In this document: in pieces, positions 1-8,673 of the stretch
How the letters are laid out: every line of letters begins with the position of its first letter
Position numbering within the stretch: the stretch's first letter is position 1
Assembly (NCBI GenBank): GCA_019752015.1
Contig: JAIEMQ010000035.1
Coordinates: forward strand, 1-64,000
DNA from: Cyanobacteriota bacterium
GTDB taxonomy: Bacteria; Acidobacteriota; Vicinamibacteria; Vicinamibacterales; UBA2999
Length of the DNA stretch: 64,000 bases
Reading direction: 5' to 3'
Notes under the pieces: model-generated
What the model was told of the DNA's origin: nothing
Databases searched by the model: none
Seen by the model: only the letters and a program-made list of their open reading frames with translations
Translations under genes and position numbers: made by a program

Positions 1-23
1 ACAGGCGTCGTCGTTTCATTTGG

Positions 24-70
24 AAGGGGACATTTCTATTTCGCTAAAGAAGGGGACATTTCTATTTCGC
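24..70. repeat. Two-copy 21-nt direct repeat (REP/RAYT-like motif)
   Basis: Positions 24-44 and 50-70 are identical 21-mers with core GGGGACATTTCTATTT, separated by 5 nt. From memory, similar GGGGACATT(T/C)CTATTT motifs flank REP-associated tyrosine (Y1) transposase genes in many bacteria. No transposase is visible here, and one could lie left of the window. The link to such an element is inference. Confidence 0.6.
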
Positions 71-237
71 CTTGACAAGTTTACTCCTGCCGCCTTGACA
101 AAGGTCATCCCCGCGGCGCATAACTAGCATCCTGCCAGCGCATGGTGGCGGGCCACCCGGTGCTTCCCCCACTGCTACGCCCGCCGTAGCCTCTGGCGAA
201 GGCGGGTCGGTAGCCTCCACTGTGCGCGCGGCGTTTT

Positions 238-312
238 CCCCGGTTGACTTCCGTAACCCCGGCTGATTCCGTCACCCCGGCTGAATTCCGTCACCCCGGC
301 TGAGTTCCGCCG
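238..312. repeat. Tandem repeat, four 18-19-nt units
   Basis: Four imperfect units begin at 238, 257, 275 and 294. Each has the form CCCCGGCTGA(N)TTCCGTCA. A related degenerate fragment occurs just before mnmE at about 29970-30005. The last unit ends about 40 bp before the first gene. Confidence 0.8.
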
Positions 313-353
313 TATAGTTTGCATTCCATGACCGCGCGAGCGCGGAAAGCTAA

Positions 354-845
354 ATGAGCGACGACAGGAAATACCGTCAGCGCGGCTACCAGGACGACGA
401 CCGCGATCGTCAGAAGTCCGGCCCTCGCCCCGACGGCGGCGACCGAAAACCGGAGCGAGAGCCGGGCGCCCCGGCCGGCGCCCGCCGCATTTCATCCGAA
501 GGCGCGCGCAACCCGCGCATGATGGGCTCGCGCCAGGTCGCGCGCTGCTCCCGCTGCGGCACGATCGTCGACGCGCAGATCATGTCGCTCAGCAAGTGCC
601 CGAAGTGCCAGGTCGAATTGCGATCGTGCGTGCAGTGCGTGAATTTCGATCCGGGCGCGAGTCTCGAATGCGCGGTGAAGATTCCAACTCGTGTGTCGCC
701 GAAGGACGTGGCCAACGAGTGCCAGCACTTCAGCGGCCGGACCGCGTGGGAACGCGAAACCACCACGGCCGTCGGAGACAAGGCCGGCAATCCGAAAGAG
801 CCGAGCGGCGCGAAGAAAGCCTTCGACGACCTTTTCAAATTCTGA
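354..845 (+). CDS. Zinc-ribbon protein of unknown function
   Basis: This 163-residue soluble protein has a long charged, disordered N-terminus (about residues 1-55, rich in Arg, Asp, Gly and Pro). A compact cysteine-rich domain follows at about 60-130, with CSRCG, CPKC, CVQCVNF, an isolated Cys and a final ECQHF. The spacing suggests two zinc-binding knuckles. A tail ending in a short AFDDLFKF-like helix closes the protein. The architecture fits a conserved hypothetical zinc-ribbon protein, and no catalytic motif is visible. It starts with ATG and precedes the PDO-like gene by 43 bp on the same strand, so co-transcription is possible. The function is unknown. Confidence 0.7.
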   Translation: MSDDRKYRQRGYQDDDRDRQKSGPRPDGGDRKPEREPGAPAGARRISSEGARNPRMMGSRQVARCSRCGTIVDAQIMSLSKCPKCQVELRSCVQCVNFDPGASLECAVKIPTRVSPKDVANECQHFSGRTAWERETTTAVGDKAGNPKEPSGAKKAFDDLFKF

Positions 846-888
846 CGGGAACCGGGAGCCGGGAGCCGGGAACCAGTAAGATTGCTGC

Positions 889-1539
889 ATGGGTCTGTTG
901 TCGCCGCAAGACGAAGCCACGCTCAAGAATCACCTCTCCGGCATCACCATTCCCGTTCAGCTCGTCCTCTTCACGCAGGCCTTCGGCGGATCCGAGAGCG
1001 GCGACGTGGCGAAACAGATCCTCAACGAGGTGGCGTCGCTCAACGACAAGATCACCGTCGTCGAAAAGAACTTCGTCCTCGATACCGAGGACAAGGCGAA
1101 ATACAAGATCGACAAGGCGCCGGCGATCGTCATCCTCAGCGACGGCACCGACACGCGCATGCGGATGTACGGCGCGCCGACCGGTTATGAATTCGTCGGC
1201 CTCGTCGAAGCCATCATCGTCGCCGGCACCGCGGTCATCGACCTCGATCCCGAGACGATGAAGTGGCTCCAGGCGGTCGACAAGCCGACGCACATCCAGG
1301 TGTTCTCGACACCGACTTGACCGCACTGTCCGAGGGCGGTCGTCCTCGCACACAAGATGGCAGCGGCCAACGAGAACATCACCGCGGACGCGATCGAAGC
1401 CACCGAGTTCATGGAGTTGAGCCGCAAGTACCGCGTCACCGGTGTGCCGAAGACGATCGTCAACGAGACGATTGAGATCATGGGCGGCCTGCCGGAGAAG
1501 ATGTTCGTGCGCCAGGCGCTGGAGATGCCGGAAGAATAA
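889..1539 (+). CDS. PDO/glutaredoxin-like disulfide oxidoreductase, predicted selenoprotein (UGA at 1318-1320 read as Sec)
   Basis: The reading frame continues through a single in-frame TGA at codon 144 and then to TAA at 1537-1539, giving 216 residues. Two thioredoxin folds are recognisable. The N-terminal one (about 1-115) has no CxxC. The C-terminal one begins with VFSTPT-Sec-PHCPRAVV, where the family has CPHC, and continues through the conserved RVTGVPKT cis-proline segment. The TGA therefore sits exactly at the nucleophilic Cys of a CxxC motif, making it UxxC. The halves on both sides of the TGA share the same frame, so no frameshift is needed. A hairpin 10 nt after the TGA looks like a bacterial SECIS element. 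The likely role is cytoplasmic thiol-disulfide exchange. The upstream gap carries GGGAACC-type heptamers. A Cys-to-stop mutation is the alternative, but it is unlikely because selD shows the same feature. Confidence 0.85.
1331..1348 (+). promoter_or_regulatory. Candidate bacterial SECIS hairpin of the PDO-like gene
   Basis: CGAGG (1331-1335) pairs with CCTCG (1344-1348) around the 8-nt loop GCGGTCGT. The hairpin begins after 10 intervening bases from the TGA, the distance known for E. coli fdhF, and the loop starts with G and contains GGTC. A competing 6-bp stem, GACCGC (1319-1324) with GCGGTC (1336-1341), includes part of the TGA itself. Confidence 0.6.
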
Positions 1540-1637
1540 ACACGAAGGACACGCAGAACGCGAAGACTTTTTTGGGGGTGCCAATGGCCTTTGTATTTAG
1601 AAAAGTTGTCTTCGTGTCCTTCGTGTCCTTCGTGTTC
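1539..1637. repeat. ACACGAAGG palindromic element, copy 1
   Basis: The left arm at 1539-1567 reads AACACGAAGGACACG and onward. The right arm at 1608-1637 is its imperfect reverse complement, with repeated CCTTCGTGT. The middle differs from the two other copies at 33335-33445 and 35967-36082. The left arm starts inside the stop codon of the PDO-like gene, so the element may also end its transcript. Confidence 0.8.
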
Positions 1638-1658
1638 AACGAGTAACGATCGAGGGCA

Positions 1659-2084
1659 TCACGGTCGGAGACGCGCTTCGCGAATCTTATCGAGAGTCGC
1701 GGCGTCGATGGTGGCCTCCGCGACCTCGATGTGACCTGCCGGCGCCAGCTTCAAGGCGATCGGCACGATGGCGTTCACCGATGCATTTGTTCCCCTGAGC
1801 GTGCCGGTGAGCCGCAGGGTCACGGCGGAACTGTCCGGCGACACGTCAATCTTTTCGAGTTTCGCATCGGTGATCGCGTGCTGCAATGCCTTGATGGTGA
1901 ACCGATATCCCGCCGGCCCGCGCGCGAGCATCAGGATGAGCGGATCGTTTGGATCGCGGCCGAGCAGCGTCTCGAAGGGGGCGCCGTTGATTACGAACTG
2001 CGTCCGTCGATCAAAGAAGCCGTCGGGCAGATCGAGCTTGCGCTTGTTGAAATACTCGATGAGGCGATCGATGTCGGCCGTCAC
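1659..2084 (-). CDS. Hypothetical protein downstream of the NUDIX gene
   Basis: A 141-residue protein with no recognised family. It starts with GTG, and the start overlaps the NUDIX stop codon (GTGA), so the two are almost certainly translated from one mRNA. The N-terminus reads TADIDRLIEYFNKRKLDLP and the rest is mixed alpha/beta without signal peptide or membrane segment. The LTGTLRG and LKLAPAGHIEV segments are beta-rich. No catalytic residues can be named. Confidence 0.6.
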   Translation of the reverse strand: MTADIDRLIEYFNKRKLDLPDGFFDRRTQFVINGAPFETLLGRDPNDPLILMLARGPAGYRFTIKALQHAITDAKLEKIDVSPDSSAVTLRLTGTLRGTNASVNAIVPIALKLAPAGHIEVAEATIDAATLDKIREARLRP

Positions 2085-2815
2085 GCTTTCGCGGGCCGCC
2101 AGCGGACGCCATCTTCAAGCACGAATCGCGTTTCTTCCGGGATGTCCCAGCCCGGTATCGTCGGGAATGTGGGATCGCCGGGCAGGGTCAGCGTCGCCGC
2201 GTCCCCGTCTTTGAAGAAACCCGGCATCACTCGCACGATCGGTTTCGATCGCGCCCATACCAGCGCATCCTCGATCGATCGTCGATGCGCGAGCTGGCGG
2301 ATCGTCGTCCACGTGGGAGGCGGCAGCAGCAGCTCCTTTCGCTCGAAGCGCGCGATCGCGTCCGCCGGCGACAACCATTCGAGCGCGGTGGTCTCGCCCT
2401 CGTCGTGCTTCGCCGTCTGTCCCGGCGGCATCTTCGCGAGAAAAAAGCGCGTGTCGTACCTGCGAATCTCGATCTCCGGCGTCACCCAATGCGCGAACGG
2501 CGTGAGATCGTCGACGGAAATCTGAACGTTCGCCTCTTCCTGGAGCTCGCGGACCGCCGCCCTTCGATACGCCGCTTCATCGGTGTCGCTCAGGTCGCTG
2601 AAGATCGCGGGCCGGCATGGCTCGCCGGCCAGCGGACGATCCGTCTCATCGACGCGGCCGCCGGGAAACACAAACGAGCCTGCCATGAAGGCCACCTTGT
2701 CGTTGCGGCGGACCATCAGGATTTCGAACGGACTGCCGCTTGCCCTGAGCGAAGTCGAAGGGTCGCGAAGCACCACGACCGTGGCGGCGGGACGAGCGGC
2801 GACGATATCGGCCAC
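2081..2815 (-). CDS. NUDIX hydrolase
   Basis: A NUDIX-fold pyrophosphohydrolase of 244 residues. The FVFPGGRVDETD segment starts the Nudix box, and RRAAVRELQEEANVQI supplies its catalytic helix (RExxEE) after an insertion of about 25 residues. Such a split box is common in the larger CoA/NUDT19-like Nudix proteins. The substrate cannot be read from sequence. A GTG start at 2815 is used because the longer frame to 3193 would run antisense through the hydratase gene. An in-frame copy of a CCCTGAGCGAAGTCGAAGG-type repeat near 2743-2766 encodes a DPSTSLRAS-like insertion between the first two strands. The neighbouring hydratase gene diverges from this start with 36 bp between them. Confidence 0.75.
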   Translation of the reverse strand: MADIVAARPAATVVVLRDPSTSLRASGSPFEILMVRRNDKVAFMAGSFVFPGGRVDETDRPLAGEPCRPAIFSDLSDTDEAAYRRAAVRELQEEANVQISVDDLTPFAHWVTPEIEIRRYDTRFFLAKMPPGQTAKHDEGETTALEWLSPADAIARFERKELLLPPPTWTTIRQLAHRRSIEDALVWARSKPIVRVMPGFFKDGDAATLTLPGDPTFPTIPGWDIPEETRFVLEDGVRWRPAKA

Positions 2816-2851
2816 AAGGCAGCGTATCTTAAGGCGGTGTAATCTGTCGCC

Positions 2852-3601
2852 GTGATTGAGCGAAAAGACGTCGACGGCATCCGCACGGTGAGGCTCGCGC
2901 ACGGCAAGGTCAGCGCCATCGATATCGAGCTGGGCGAAGCGTTCGTCAAGGAGATGGAGGACGCGAAAGATCCGTCGGTCAAGGCGGTCATCCTTACCGG
3001 TTCCGGATCGTCCTTCTCCGCCGGCGTCGATCTGTTTCGAGTGCTCAAGGACGGCCCTGAGTACGGCCGCCGATTTCTTCCGGTGCTCGACCGCCTGCTT
3101 CTCGCGGCGTTGACGCTGCCGAAGCCGCTCGTCGCCGCGATCAACGGTCACGCCATCGCCGGAGGATGCATTCTCGCCGCCGCCTGCGACCACCGCATCA
3201 TGACCGAAGGCAACGGCCGCATCGGCATTCCCGAGCTCGCCGTCGGCGTGCCCTTCCCCGCGCTGCCGCTGCAGATCATGTCGGCGCGCGTCGCCGACGG
3301 ACCGTTACGCGATCTCGTCTTCACCGGCCGCACCGTGCTGATCGACGAAGCGAAGACGATGGGATTGATCGACGAGAAGTGCCCGTCAGGAATGCTGATG
3401 GATCGCGCGATGGAAGTCGCGCAACGGATGGCGGCGATTCCGCCGGGCGCCTTGGCGCTCACGAAAGAATCCTTCTACACGCCGATTCTCGAGCGCACGA
3501 AACAACTCTCGTCGATGAACGCGCGCGTCGTCGATGCCTGGCTCCAGCAGCCCACTTACGAAACAATCCGCACTTACCTCGATCAGACAATCAGAAAATA
3601 A
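2852..3601 (+). CDS. Enoyl-CoA hydratase/isomerase family protein
   Basis: A crotonase-fold protein of 249 residues with a GTG start. SSFSAGVDL (about 53-61) and INGHAIAGG (about 97-105) form the oxyanion-hole signature that binds the acyl-CoA thioester. At the positions of the two catalytic glutamates of rat crotonase, the protein has Ile106 (in AGGCILAA) and Glu128 (in GIPELAVG). It therefore keeps only one, which argues against a standard hydratase and for isomerase or another crotonase-type reaction. The C-terminal helix is typical. It stands alone, divergent from the NUDIX gene, so no pathway can be read from the context. Confidence 0.8.
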   Translation: MIERKDVDGIRTVRLAHGKVSAIDIELGEAFVKEMEDAKDPSVKAVILTGSGSSFSAGVDLFRVLKDGPEYGRRFLPVLDRLLLAALTLPKPLVAAINGHAIAGGCILAAACDHRIMTEGNGRIGIPELAVGVPFPALPLQIMSARVADGPLRDLVFTGRTVLIDEAKTMGLIDEKCPSGMLMDRAMEVAQRMAAIPPGALALTKESFYTPILERTKQLSSMNARVVDAWLQQPTYETIRTYLDQTIRK

Positions 3602-3635
3602 ATCTGCAATCCGAAATCCGAGATCAGAGATTCTT

Positions 3636-5651
3636 CTACTGCCAGGTCCAATCCCGAATCGACAGACCGAGATCGCGCCGATCGCGGCTGGTCGGATTGG
3701 CGATGCTCGGATTGAACGTGCGATCGACCGAGGTCTCGATCCGCATGTGCGTTTTGCCGGGCGTGGCGGGAATATCGAGGAGCAGCGGATCGCGATTGCG
3801 GTCGCCTTCGTAGACCATCTTTCCGTCCGCCCACACGCGCACGTGCACGGGTTTGACGTCCGCGTCCGGATGATCGAGCCACGCCACGAACTTCAGGACC
3901 TTGCCCCTCACAGGAATCACCGCCAGCGAATCCTTCATCGTCCAGCGGCGGCCGATTCGGTTGCCGCCAGGATCCTTCTCGAGATCGGTGCCGTCGTTAT
4001 CGTTGGTGTGATAGCCGTAACGGTAATACCAGCCGAAGCGCTCGGCACGATTGTGCGGGCGCAGATCGCCGAACGCATGAATCACGGTCATGCCGGCATG
4101 AAGCGCGATCAACACCACAGCGGCGGATTTCAGCCAGCCGGGTGGCAGCACGATATGGCGGGTGACATCATCGTTCTCGGCAACAAACCAGAACACAAAC
4201 GCCCAGAACGTGATCGTGATCGCCACCGATTGCGAGGGCATGCCGAACAGCGAGGCGACGAAGAATCCGATCAGGATTCCGCGCAGCATGCCGGCCGACA
4301 TTCGATCGGCTGAGCTCTCGAGCGAGAAGAGTTGGCGGCCGAACACGACACACCACCACAGCATTGGAATGAAACCGAGCAAGCCGAGCTCGGCGAGGTT
4401 GTGGCGCCACCACGCCTGTGCGTTATCCGGCTGCGGGATGATTCGCCCCGCTGCCGTGCCGAAATCGTACGAGAGCGTGTGGAACGTTCCGACTCCTGCG
4501 CCCTCAATCGGATGTTCCTTGATGATCTGGATCGCGGCGGGGCCATAACCGTAGCGATCCCAGAGCAGTTCGTTCAGGCTCGGGCCAAGGCCGCGATCGC
4601 CGATGATCGGCAGATAGCCGAGCGAGCCGCGCTGGACGATCGTGTGGGTCGACGCGTTCCGGAGCACAAGTACCAATGCGAGCCCGATCACAATCGTCGT
4701 GGCCGCTGCCGCGCCCAGCTTCTTCGCATCGAGCCCGGACCATCGAACAGCTTCCACCGCCGCGATCAGCACGCTGATCATGATGGCGGCCAGACCGGTG
4801 CGAGTGCCCGACAACCACACCGCGGCCAGGCCGAGCACCAGGCCGGCAATGGCGATCACGATCGGCCAGGGTCTCGACATGCGCCTGCCGAAGACGATCG
4901 CGCCGATGGTCCAGAAGGCGGCGACGGCGCCGAGCTTGTTCGGATCCGCGAGCGTGCCGGACGCGCGGATCATGTATTCCCAGAAGCCGCCGTTCAAAAA
5001 CCCGATGTCGACAAAGCCCTGGTAGATCGCAACGACGGCGGCGATCGCCGCGGCAACAATGAATCCGCTGAGCACTTCACGGCGAAAACGTGCGGCATCA
5101 CTTCGATACCAACGACAGAGCGCGTCGATCCAGAGGATGCCGAGCAGGTGGCCGATCGCAAAGTACGCGATGTTCTGATCGGCTTCCGCGGGCGCGATGC
5201 CGATGCTGGTATTCGACACGCGCGCGAGCGGCAGGATCCAGAGCGCGAAGTCCGCTTCACGCAGGAACACGATCGGCCAGGTGATCGCCACAATCACTGC
5301 CCACGCGATCAGCGGCAGCCGCCACTGTTCCGGCAGCGACCACTGCAGCACGCCACGGCCGGAGATGGTGAGGCCGAGGAGCGGCAGGATCCAGATCGCG
5401 TCGAGCCCGTAGCCGCGGCCGCGATCGCCGAACACCGTCAACAGGATCGCCGGCGTCAGATACAGCGCGGCCATCACGATCGGCATGGCGATCGGCCGCA
5501 GTCGATCGCCGGCGGCCAGCAGCAGCGCGAAGCCGGCCACGCCGATCCAGAACACCTCCGGCGTATACGTGGCGGCGAGAAAGGCTTCAACCAAGGCCGC
5601 GATCACCGCTGACGCGATGACGATCACGCGCGTTGACGACAGGAACGTCAT
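3636..5651 (-). CDS. O-antigen ligase/polymerase-like membrane protein
   Basis: A 671-residue inner-membrane protein with about a dozen hydrophobic segments up to roughly residue 500, then a soluble C-terminal domain. The central loop holds the Wzy/WaaL-type signature: SGTRTGL followed later by IIKEHPIEGAGVGTFH and a NAQAWWRHNLAELGLLG segment. This predicts a ligase or polymerase acting on lipid-linked glycans at the periplasmic face. The start ATG at 5651 overlaps the RlmD-type stop codon by 4 bp, so the gene is the third member of an FKBP-RlmD-ligase operon. The longer frame to 5882 was rejected because it overlaps the methyltransferase. Exact substrate unknown. Confidence 0.75.
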   Translation of the reverse strand: MTFLSSTRVIVIASAVIAALVEAFLAATYTPEVFWIGVAGFALLLAAGDRLRPIAMPIVMAALYLTPAILLTVFGDRGRGYGLDAIWILPLLGLTISGRGVLQWSLPEQWRLPLIAWAVIVAITWPIVFLREADFALWILPLARVSNTSIGIAPAEADQNIAYFAIGHLLGILWIDALCRWYRSDAARFRREVLSGFIVAAAIAAVVAIYQGFVDIGFLNGGFWEYMIRASGTLADPNKLGAVAAFWTIGAIVFGRRMSRPWPIVIAIAGLVLGLAAVWLSGTRTGLAAIMISVLIAAVEAVRWSGLDAKKLGAAAATTIVIGLALVLVLRNASTHTIVQRGSLGYLPIIGDRGLGPSLNELLWDRYGYGPAAIQIIKEHPIEGAGVGTFHTLSYDFGTAAGRIIPQPDNAQAWWRHNLAELGLLGFIPMLWWCVVFGRQLFSLESSADRMSAGMLRGILIGFFVASLFGMPSQSVAITITFWAFVFWFVAENDDVTRHIVLPPGWLKSAAVVLIALHAGMTVIHAFGDLRPHNRAERFGWYYRYGYHTNDNDGTDLEKDPGGNRIGRRWTMKDSLAVIPVRGKVLKFVAWLDHPDADVKPVHVRVWADGKMVYEGDRNRDPLLLDIPATPGKTHMRIETSVDRTFNPSIANPTSRDRRDLGLSIRDWTWQ

Positions 5652-6775
5652 CGCGCGAACGTCACCACGGTCTCGATGTGATCGGTATGCGGGAACATGT
5701 CCAGCGGCTGCACGCGCGTGACGCGGTAGCCGGTCTTGAGGATAACCGGCAATTCCTTCGCGAGCGCATCCGGATTGCAGGAGACATAGACGGCGCGGGC
5801 GGGACGAATGCGCTCGAAGATGCCGCTCAACACCGCCGGCGGACAGCCCTGGCGGGGCGGATCCAGGACCACTGCGTCCCACGGATCTTTCGCTGCCCTG
5901 CTCAACGCATCCTCGACGCGGACGGCGACGAAACGAATCTGCCCTGCCGGCACGCGATTCAGCCGCACGTTCGCCTCCGCGTCCACGATCGCCTGGCGGT
6001 TTTCCTCAATCGCCGTGACCGTGGCACCCGCCCTGGCAAGATGCAGCGAGAACAACCCGCTGCCGCAGTAAAGATCGAGGACGCGGCGCGCCGACCTGCC
6101 CTGAGCGAAGTCGAAGGGTCCACTCTCTTCGAGCACGAGCTTGACGAGGATCTCCGCGGCACCAACGTTGGTTTGAAAGAACGCCGTCGGCGAGACCAGA
6201 TACGACACGCCGCCGACCACTTCTTTCACGTGGCTGCGGCCGTCGATCTTGATCGTCTCCTCGCCAACCATAAACGGCCCGGGCTTCGGGTGAATGTTGA
6301 CGAAGAAGGCGTCGGGGCGATTCGGAGACTTGAGGAAACGTTTGACCGGCCCACGCAGTGACTTGTCATTGCGAGTCACGACCAACATCGCGGATGCTTC
6401 GCGACCGTCCGCGGTCACTCTCACGATGATGTGACGCAGAAGATTTCTGATGGAGCCTGTCTCGCCGAAGCTCGCTCCGCGAGCGAAGGCGGACGCGAGC
6501 CCGAATGCGATTCGATTTCCTCTTTCGTGATGAACCGGACACTCCTCGATCGGCACGATGCGCTGCGATCCGAGCGCATAGTGGCCCATCACGTTATTAC
6601 CGAATACGTACGCGATCTTGCTGCGGAATCCTGACTCGGATGGAGAAGGAATGACCGGCGGCACATCCATCCCGAGCAGCCGCGAGAGCTCTTTTCGCTT
6701 TCTCGCGAGCTGCTCGGCATATGGCACACCAGGCAGCGTGCAGCCGCCGCAGATGCCGAAGTGTTTGCAGATCAC
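5648..6775 (-). CDS. RlmD/TrmA-type rRNA/tRNA (uracil-5-)-methyltransferase
   Basis: A SAM-dependent RNA m5U methyltransferase of 375 residues. The N-terminus [11 protein letters not shown] provides the cysteines of the 4Fe-4S cluster typical of RumA-type enzymes, with a further Cys expected from ECPVHHERG. Motif [16 protein letters not shown] binds [12 protein letters not shown] is motif IV, and [13 protein letters not shown] carries the catalytic Cys. The usual N-terminal TRAM domain is not seen. Two repeat-derived in-frame insertions are visible, one near 6095-6120 ([11 protein letters not shown]) and one near 6455-6492 ([14 protein letters not shown]). Start and stop overlap its operon neighbours by 4 bp each. 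The target could be 23S rRNA U1939, U747 or a tRNA; the sequence alone does not decide. Confidence 0.85.
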   Translation of the reverse strand: MICKHFGICGGCTLPGVPYAEQLARKRKELSRLLGMDVPPVIPSPSESGFRSKIAYVFGNNVMGHYALGSQRIVPIEECPVHHERGNRIAFGLASAFARGASFGETGSIRNLLRHIIVRVTADGREASAMLVVTRNDKSLRGPVKRFLKSPNRPDAFFVNIHPKPGPFMVGEETIKIDGRSHVKEVVGGVSYLVSPTAFFQTNVGAAEILVKLVLEESGPFDFAQGRSARRVLDLYCGSGLFSLHLARAGATVTAIEENRQAIVDAEANVRLNRVPAGQIRFVAVRVEDALSRAAKDPWDAVVLDPPRQGCPPAVLSGIFERIRPARAVYVSCNPDALAKELPVILKTGYRVTRVQPLDMFPHTDHIETVVTFAR

Positions 6776-7230
6776 TTCACTTCGAGCAGCTCCACCTCAA
6801 ACACGAGCGTCGCATTCCCCGGAATGACGCCGCCGGCGCCACGCGCGCCGTATCCCATGTGCGGCGGAATCGTCAGCACGCGCGTGCCGCCGACTTTCAT
6901 GCCCGCAAAGCCCTGATCCCACCCCGGAATCACCTGGCCGCCGCCGAGCGGAAATTCGAATGGATCGTTGCGATCTTTCGAGCTGTCGAACTTCGCGCCG
7001 CGCTTGTCGGGCCTGCTCGCGTCGTACAACCAGCCGGTGTAGTGGACGCGAACCACGCGACCCGGTCGCGCTTCCGCGCCGGCGCCGACTTTCGTGTCGT
7101 TGATCTGCAACTGCGTTATGCCGGTATCGGCCATCGGCGGAGCCTCGGGAAAATCTTCGGTGAATTGGCTGTCGCGACACGACGCCGCGATAAGCGCACA
7201 AAACATGATCAGGAGTACTTGCTTTCTCAC
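6772..7230 (-). CDS. FKBP-type peptidyl-prolyl isomerase lipoprotein
   Basis: A 152-residue protein with a lipoprotein signal peptide ending in LIAASC, where Cys18 is the probable lipidation site, so it should be exported and anchored. The FKBP domain spans about 40-152: [39 protein letters not shown] and [24 protein letters not shown] are all standard signature blocks. It catalyses cis-trans isomerisation of Xaa-Pro bonds in envelope proteins. It is the first gene of the operon that continues with the RlmD-type methyltransferase. The start lies close to a tRNA gene transcribed divergently. Confidence 0.9.
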   Translation of the reverse strand: MRKQVLLIMFCALIAASCRDSQFTEDFPEAPPMADTGITQLQINDTKVGAGAEARPGRVVRVHYTGWLYDASRPDKRGAKFDSSKDRNDPFEFPLGGGQVIPGWDQGFAGMKVGGTRVLTIPPHMGYGARGAGGVIPGNATLVFEVELLEVK

Positions 7231-7273
7231 AACTTCATTCTACCGAGCCTCGCGAAGGTAAAATGGACAGAGC

Positions 7274-7363
7274 GGAGAGGTGGCTGAGCGGTCGATAGCG
7301 GCGGTCTTGAAAACCGTTGAACCTTCACGGGTTCCAGGGGTTCGAATCCCTTCCTCTCCGCCA
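7274..7363 (+). tRNA. tRNA-Ser (anticodon TGA)
   Basis: GGAGAGG (7274-7280) pairs with CCTCTCC (7353-7359), followed by discriminator G7360 and an encoded CCA (7361-7363). The D arm, an anticodon loop CTTGAAA with anticodon TGA, a long variable arm and a TTCGAAT T-loop are present. The long extra arm and G73 are serine identity features. It decodes UCA and is not the Sec tRNA, whose anticodon would be TCA. It ends 4 bp from the convergent serS gene. Confidence 0.95.
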
Positions 7364-7367
7364 CTCC

Positions 7368-8651
7368 CTACTTCTTGATCGACGCTCTCCCGCCCATGAA
7401 CGGCCGCAGCGCTTCGGGGATCTCGATCGATCCGTCCTTCTGCTGGTAGTTCTCAAGAATCGCGATCAAGGTTCGTCCGACCGCGAGCCCCGATCCGTTC
7501 AGCGTGTGCACGTGCTCCGCCTTGCCGGTGCCGTCAGGACGGAATTTGATGTTCGCCCGGCGCGCCTGGAACGCTTCGCAGTTCGAGCACGACGAAATCT
7601 CGCGATACATCTTCTGGCTCGGCAGCCACACTTCGATGTCGTACGTCTTCGCAGCCGAAAAACCCATGTCGCCGGTGCAGAGCACGACCGTGCGATACGG
7701 CAGCCCGAGGAGCTGCAACACCTTTTCCGCGTTCGCCGTCATGCCCTCGAGCTCTTCGTACGACGTTTCCGGCGCCGAGAACTTCACGAGCTCGACCTTG
7801 TCGAACTGGTGTTGCCTGATCAGGCCGCGCGTGTCGGTGCCGTACGATCCGGCTTCGCTACGGAAGCACGGCGTGTAGGCGGTGTACTTCAGCGGGAGCT
7901 TTTTGCCGTCGAGGATCTCGCCGCGATACAGGTTCGTGACCGGCACTTCCGCCGTCGGGATGAGATACAGATCCCACTCGCCGCCGATTTTGAACAGGTC
8001 CTGCTCGAACTTCGGCAACTGCCCCGTTCCATACAACGTCGTCGACGACACGAGGAACGGCGGCTCCACTTCGGTGTAGCCGTGCTCGTTCGAGTGCAGC
8101 GACAGCATGAAGTTGATCAACGCGCGCTCGAGCTGCGCGCCGGCGCCCATCAGGAACGCAAAGCGCGTCCCTGAAATCTTGGTGGCGCGCTCGAAGTCGA
8201 TGATGCCGAGCTCGGTGCCGAGATCCCAGTGCGGCTTCGGCTCGAAGTCGAACGCGCGCGGATCGCCCCACGTCCGCACGACCACGTTGTCGGCCGCGCT
8301 CTTCCCCACCGGAACGCTCGAATGCGGAACGTTGGGAAGCGTTTCGAGCAGGATGGTCCGCTGGCGCTCCGCGGCCTCGAGCTCCACTTCCATCTGCTTG
8401 ATCTTCTGCGCGCGCATCTTGCTCGCTTCGAAGAGGTGCTTCGCGTCCTCGCCGTTGCGCTTGGCGCGCGCCACCTGATCGCCGGACGTGTTCTGCTCGC
8501 GCTTCAGTCCCTCGATCTGTGGAATGAGGCGCCGCCGATGCGCTTCGGCCGTGGCCAGCTGCTGCAGCTCGGCCGTCACGCTGAGCCCGCGATTGGCCAT
8601 TGCGGTCTGCACTGCTTCAATGTTGTCGCCGACGAACTTTGGATCGAGCAT
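7368..8651 (-). CDS. serS: Seryl-tRNA synthetase
   Basis: A 427-residue class II aminoacyl-tRNA synthetase. Residues 1-110 form the long coiled-coil arm that binds the extra arm of tRNA-Ser and tRNA-Sec. The catalytic core has motif 2 around [26 protein letters not shown] and motif 3 at [12 protein letters not shown]. The start [10 protein letters not shown] fits the family, and the 45-residue N-terminal extension of the longer frame was discarded. It also charges tRNA-Sec with serine, the first step of selenocysteine formation, so it belongs to the selenium pathway proposed here. It diverges from galU with 22 bp between starts, and its 3' end faces the tRNA-Ser gene. Confidence 0.95.
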   Translation of the reverse strand: MLDPKFVGDNIEAVQTAMANRGLSVTAELQQLATAEAHRRRLIPQIEGLKREQNTSGDQVARAKRNGEDAKHLFEASKMRAQKIKQMEVELEAAERQRTILLETLPNVPHSSVPVGKSAADNVVVRTWGDPRAFDFEPKPHWDLGTELGIIDFERATKISGTRFAFLMGAGAQLERALINFMLSLHSNEHGYTEVEPPFLVSSTTLYGTGQLPKFEQDLFKIGGEWDLYLIPTAEVPVTNLYRGEILDGKKLPLKYTAYTPCFRSEAGSYGTDTRGLIRQHQFDKVELVKFSAPETSYEELEGMTANAEKVLQLLGLPYRTVVLCTGDMGFSAAKTYDIEVWLPSQKMYREISSCSNCEAFQARRANIKFRPDGTGKAEHVHTLNGSGLAVGRTLIAILENYQQKDGSIEIPEALRPFMGGRASIKK

Positions 8652-8673
8652 AAAGAGGACGTGCACTATTCTA

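Larger units (their letters stand above)
1..353. other. Left-edge noncoding stretch rich in repeats
   Basis: No convincing gene is visible in this stretch. It holds a two-copy 21-nt direct repeat near the left edge, a small palindrome-like GC-rich segment around 170-215 (CGCCCGCCGTAGCC with GGCGAAGGCGGG) resembling repeats seen elsewhere in the window, and a four-unit tandem repeat at 238-312. The minus-strand reading frame at 175-495 has no family features and overlaps the zinc-ribbon gene, so it was not called. The promoter of the following gene probably lies near 310-350, but no clear -35/-10 pair is visible. Confidence 0.7.

Noticed and set aside
24-70. Terminal repeats of a mobile element
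   Set aside because: Only direct copies are seen, no inverted partner and no transposase in this window.
889-1320. Two separate genes (143 residues and 60 residues) instead of one with an internal UGA
   Set aside because: Both halves are in one frame, match one two-domain protein, and the stop sits exactly on the CxxC Cys.
2081-3193. 370-residue version of the NUDIX protein
   Set aside because: Its first 126 residues run antisense through the plus-strand hydratase and lack family features.
4332-5612. 426-residue plus-strand frame opposite the O-antigen-ligase-like gene
   Set aside because: Antisense shadow with highly charged composition and no recognisable motif.
7274-7363. tRNA read as the Sec tRNA because of its long extra arm
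   Set aside because: The anticodon is TGA, decoding UCA. The Sec tRNA would carry TCA, and the arm lengths are normal for Ser.
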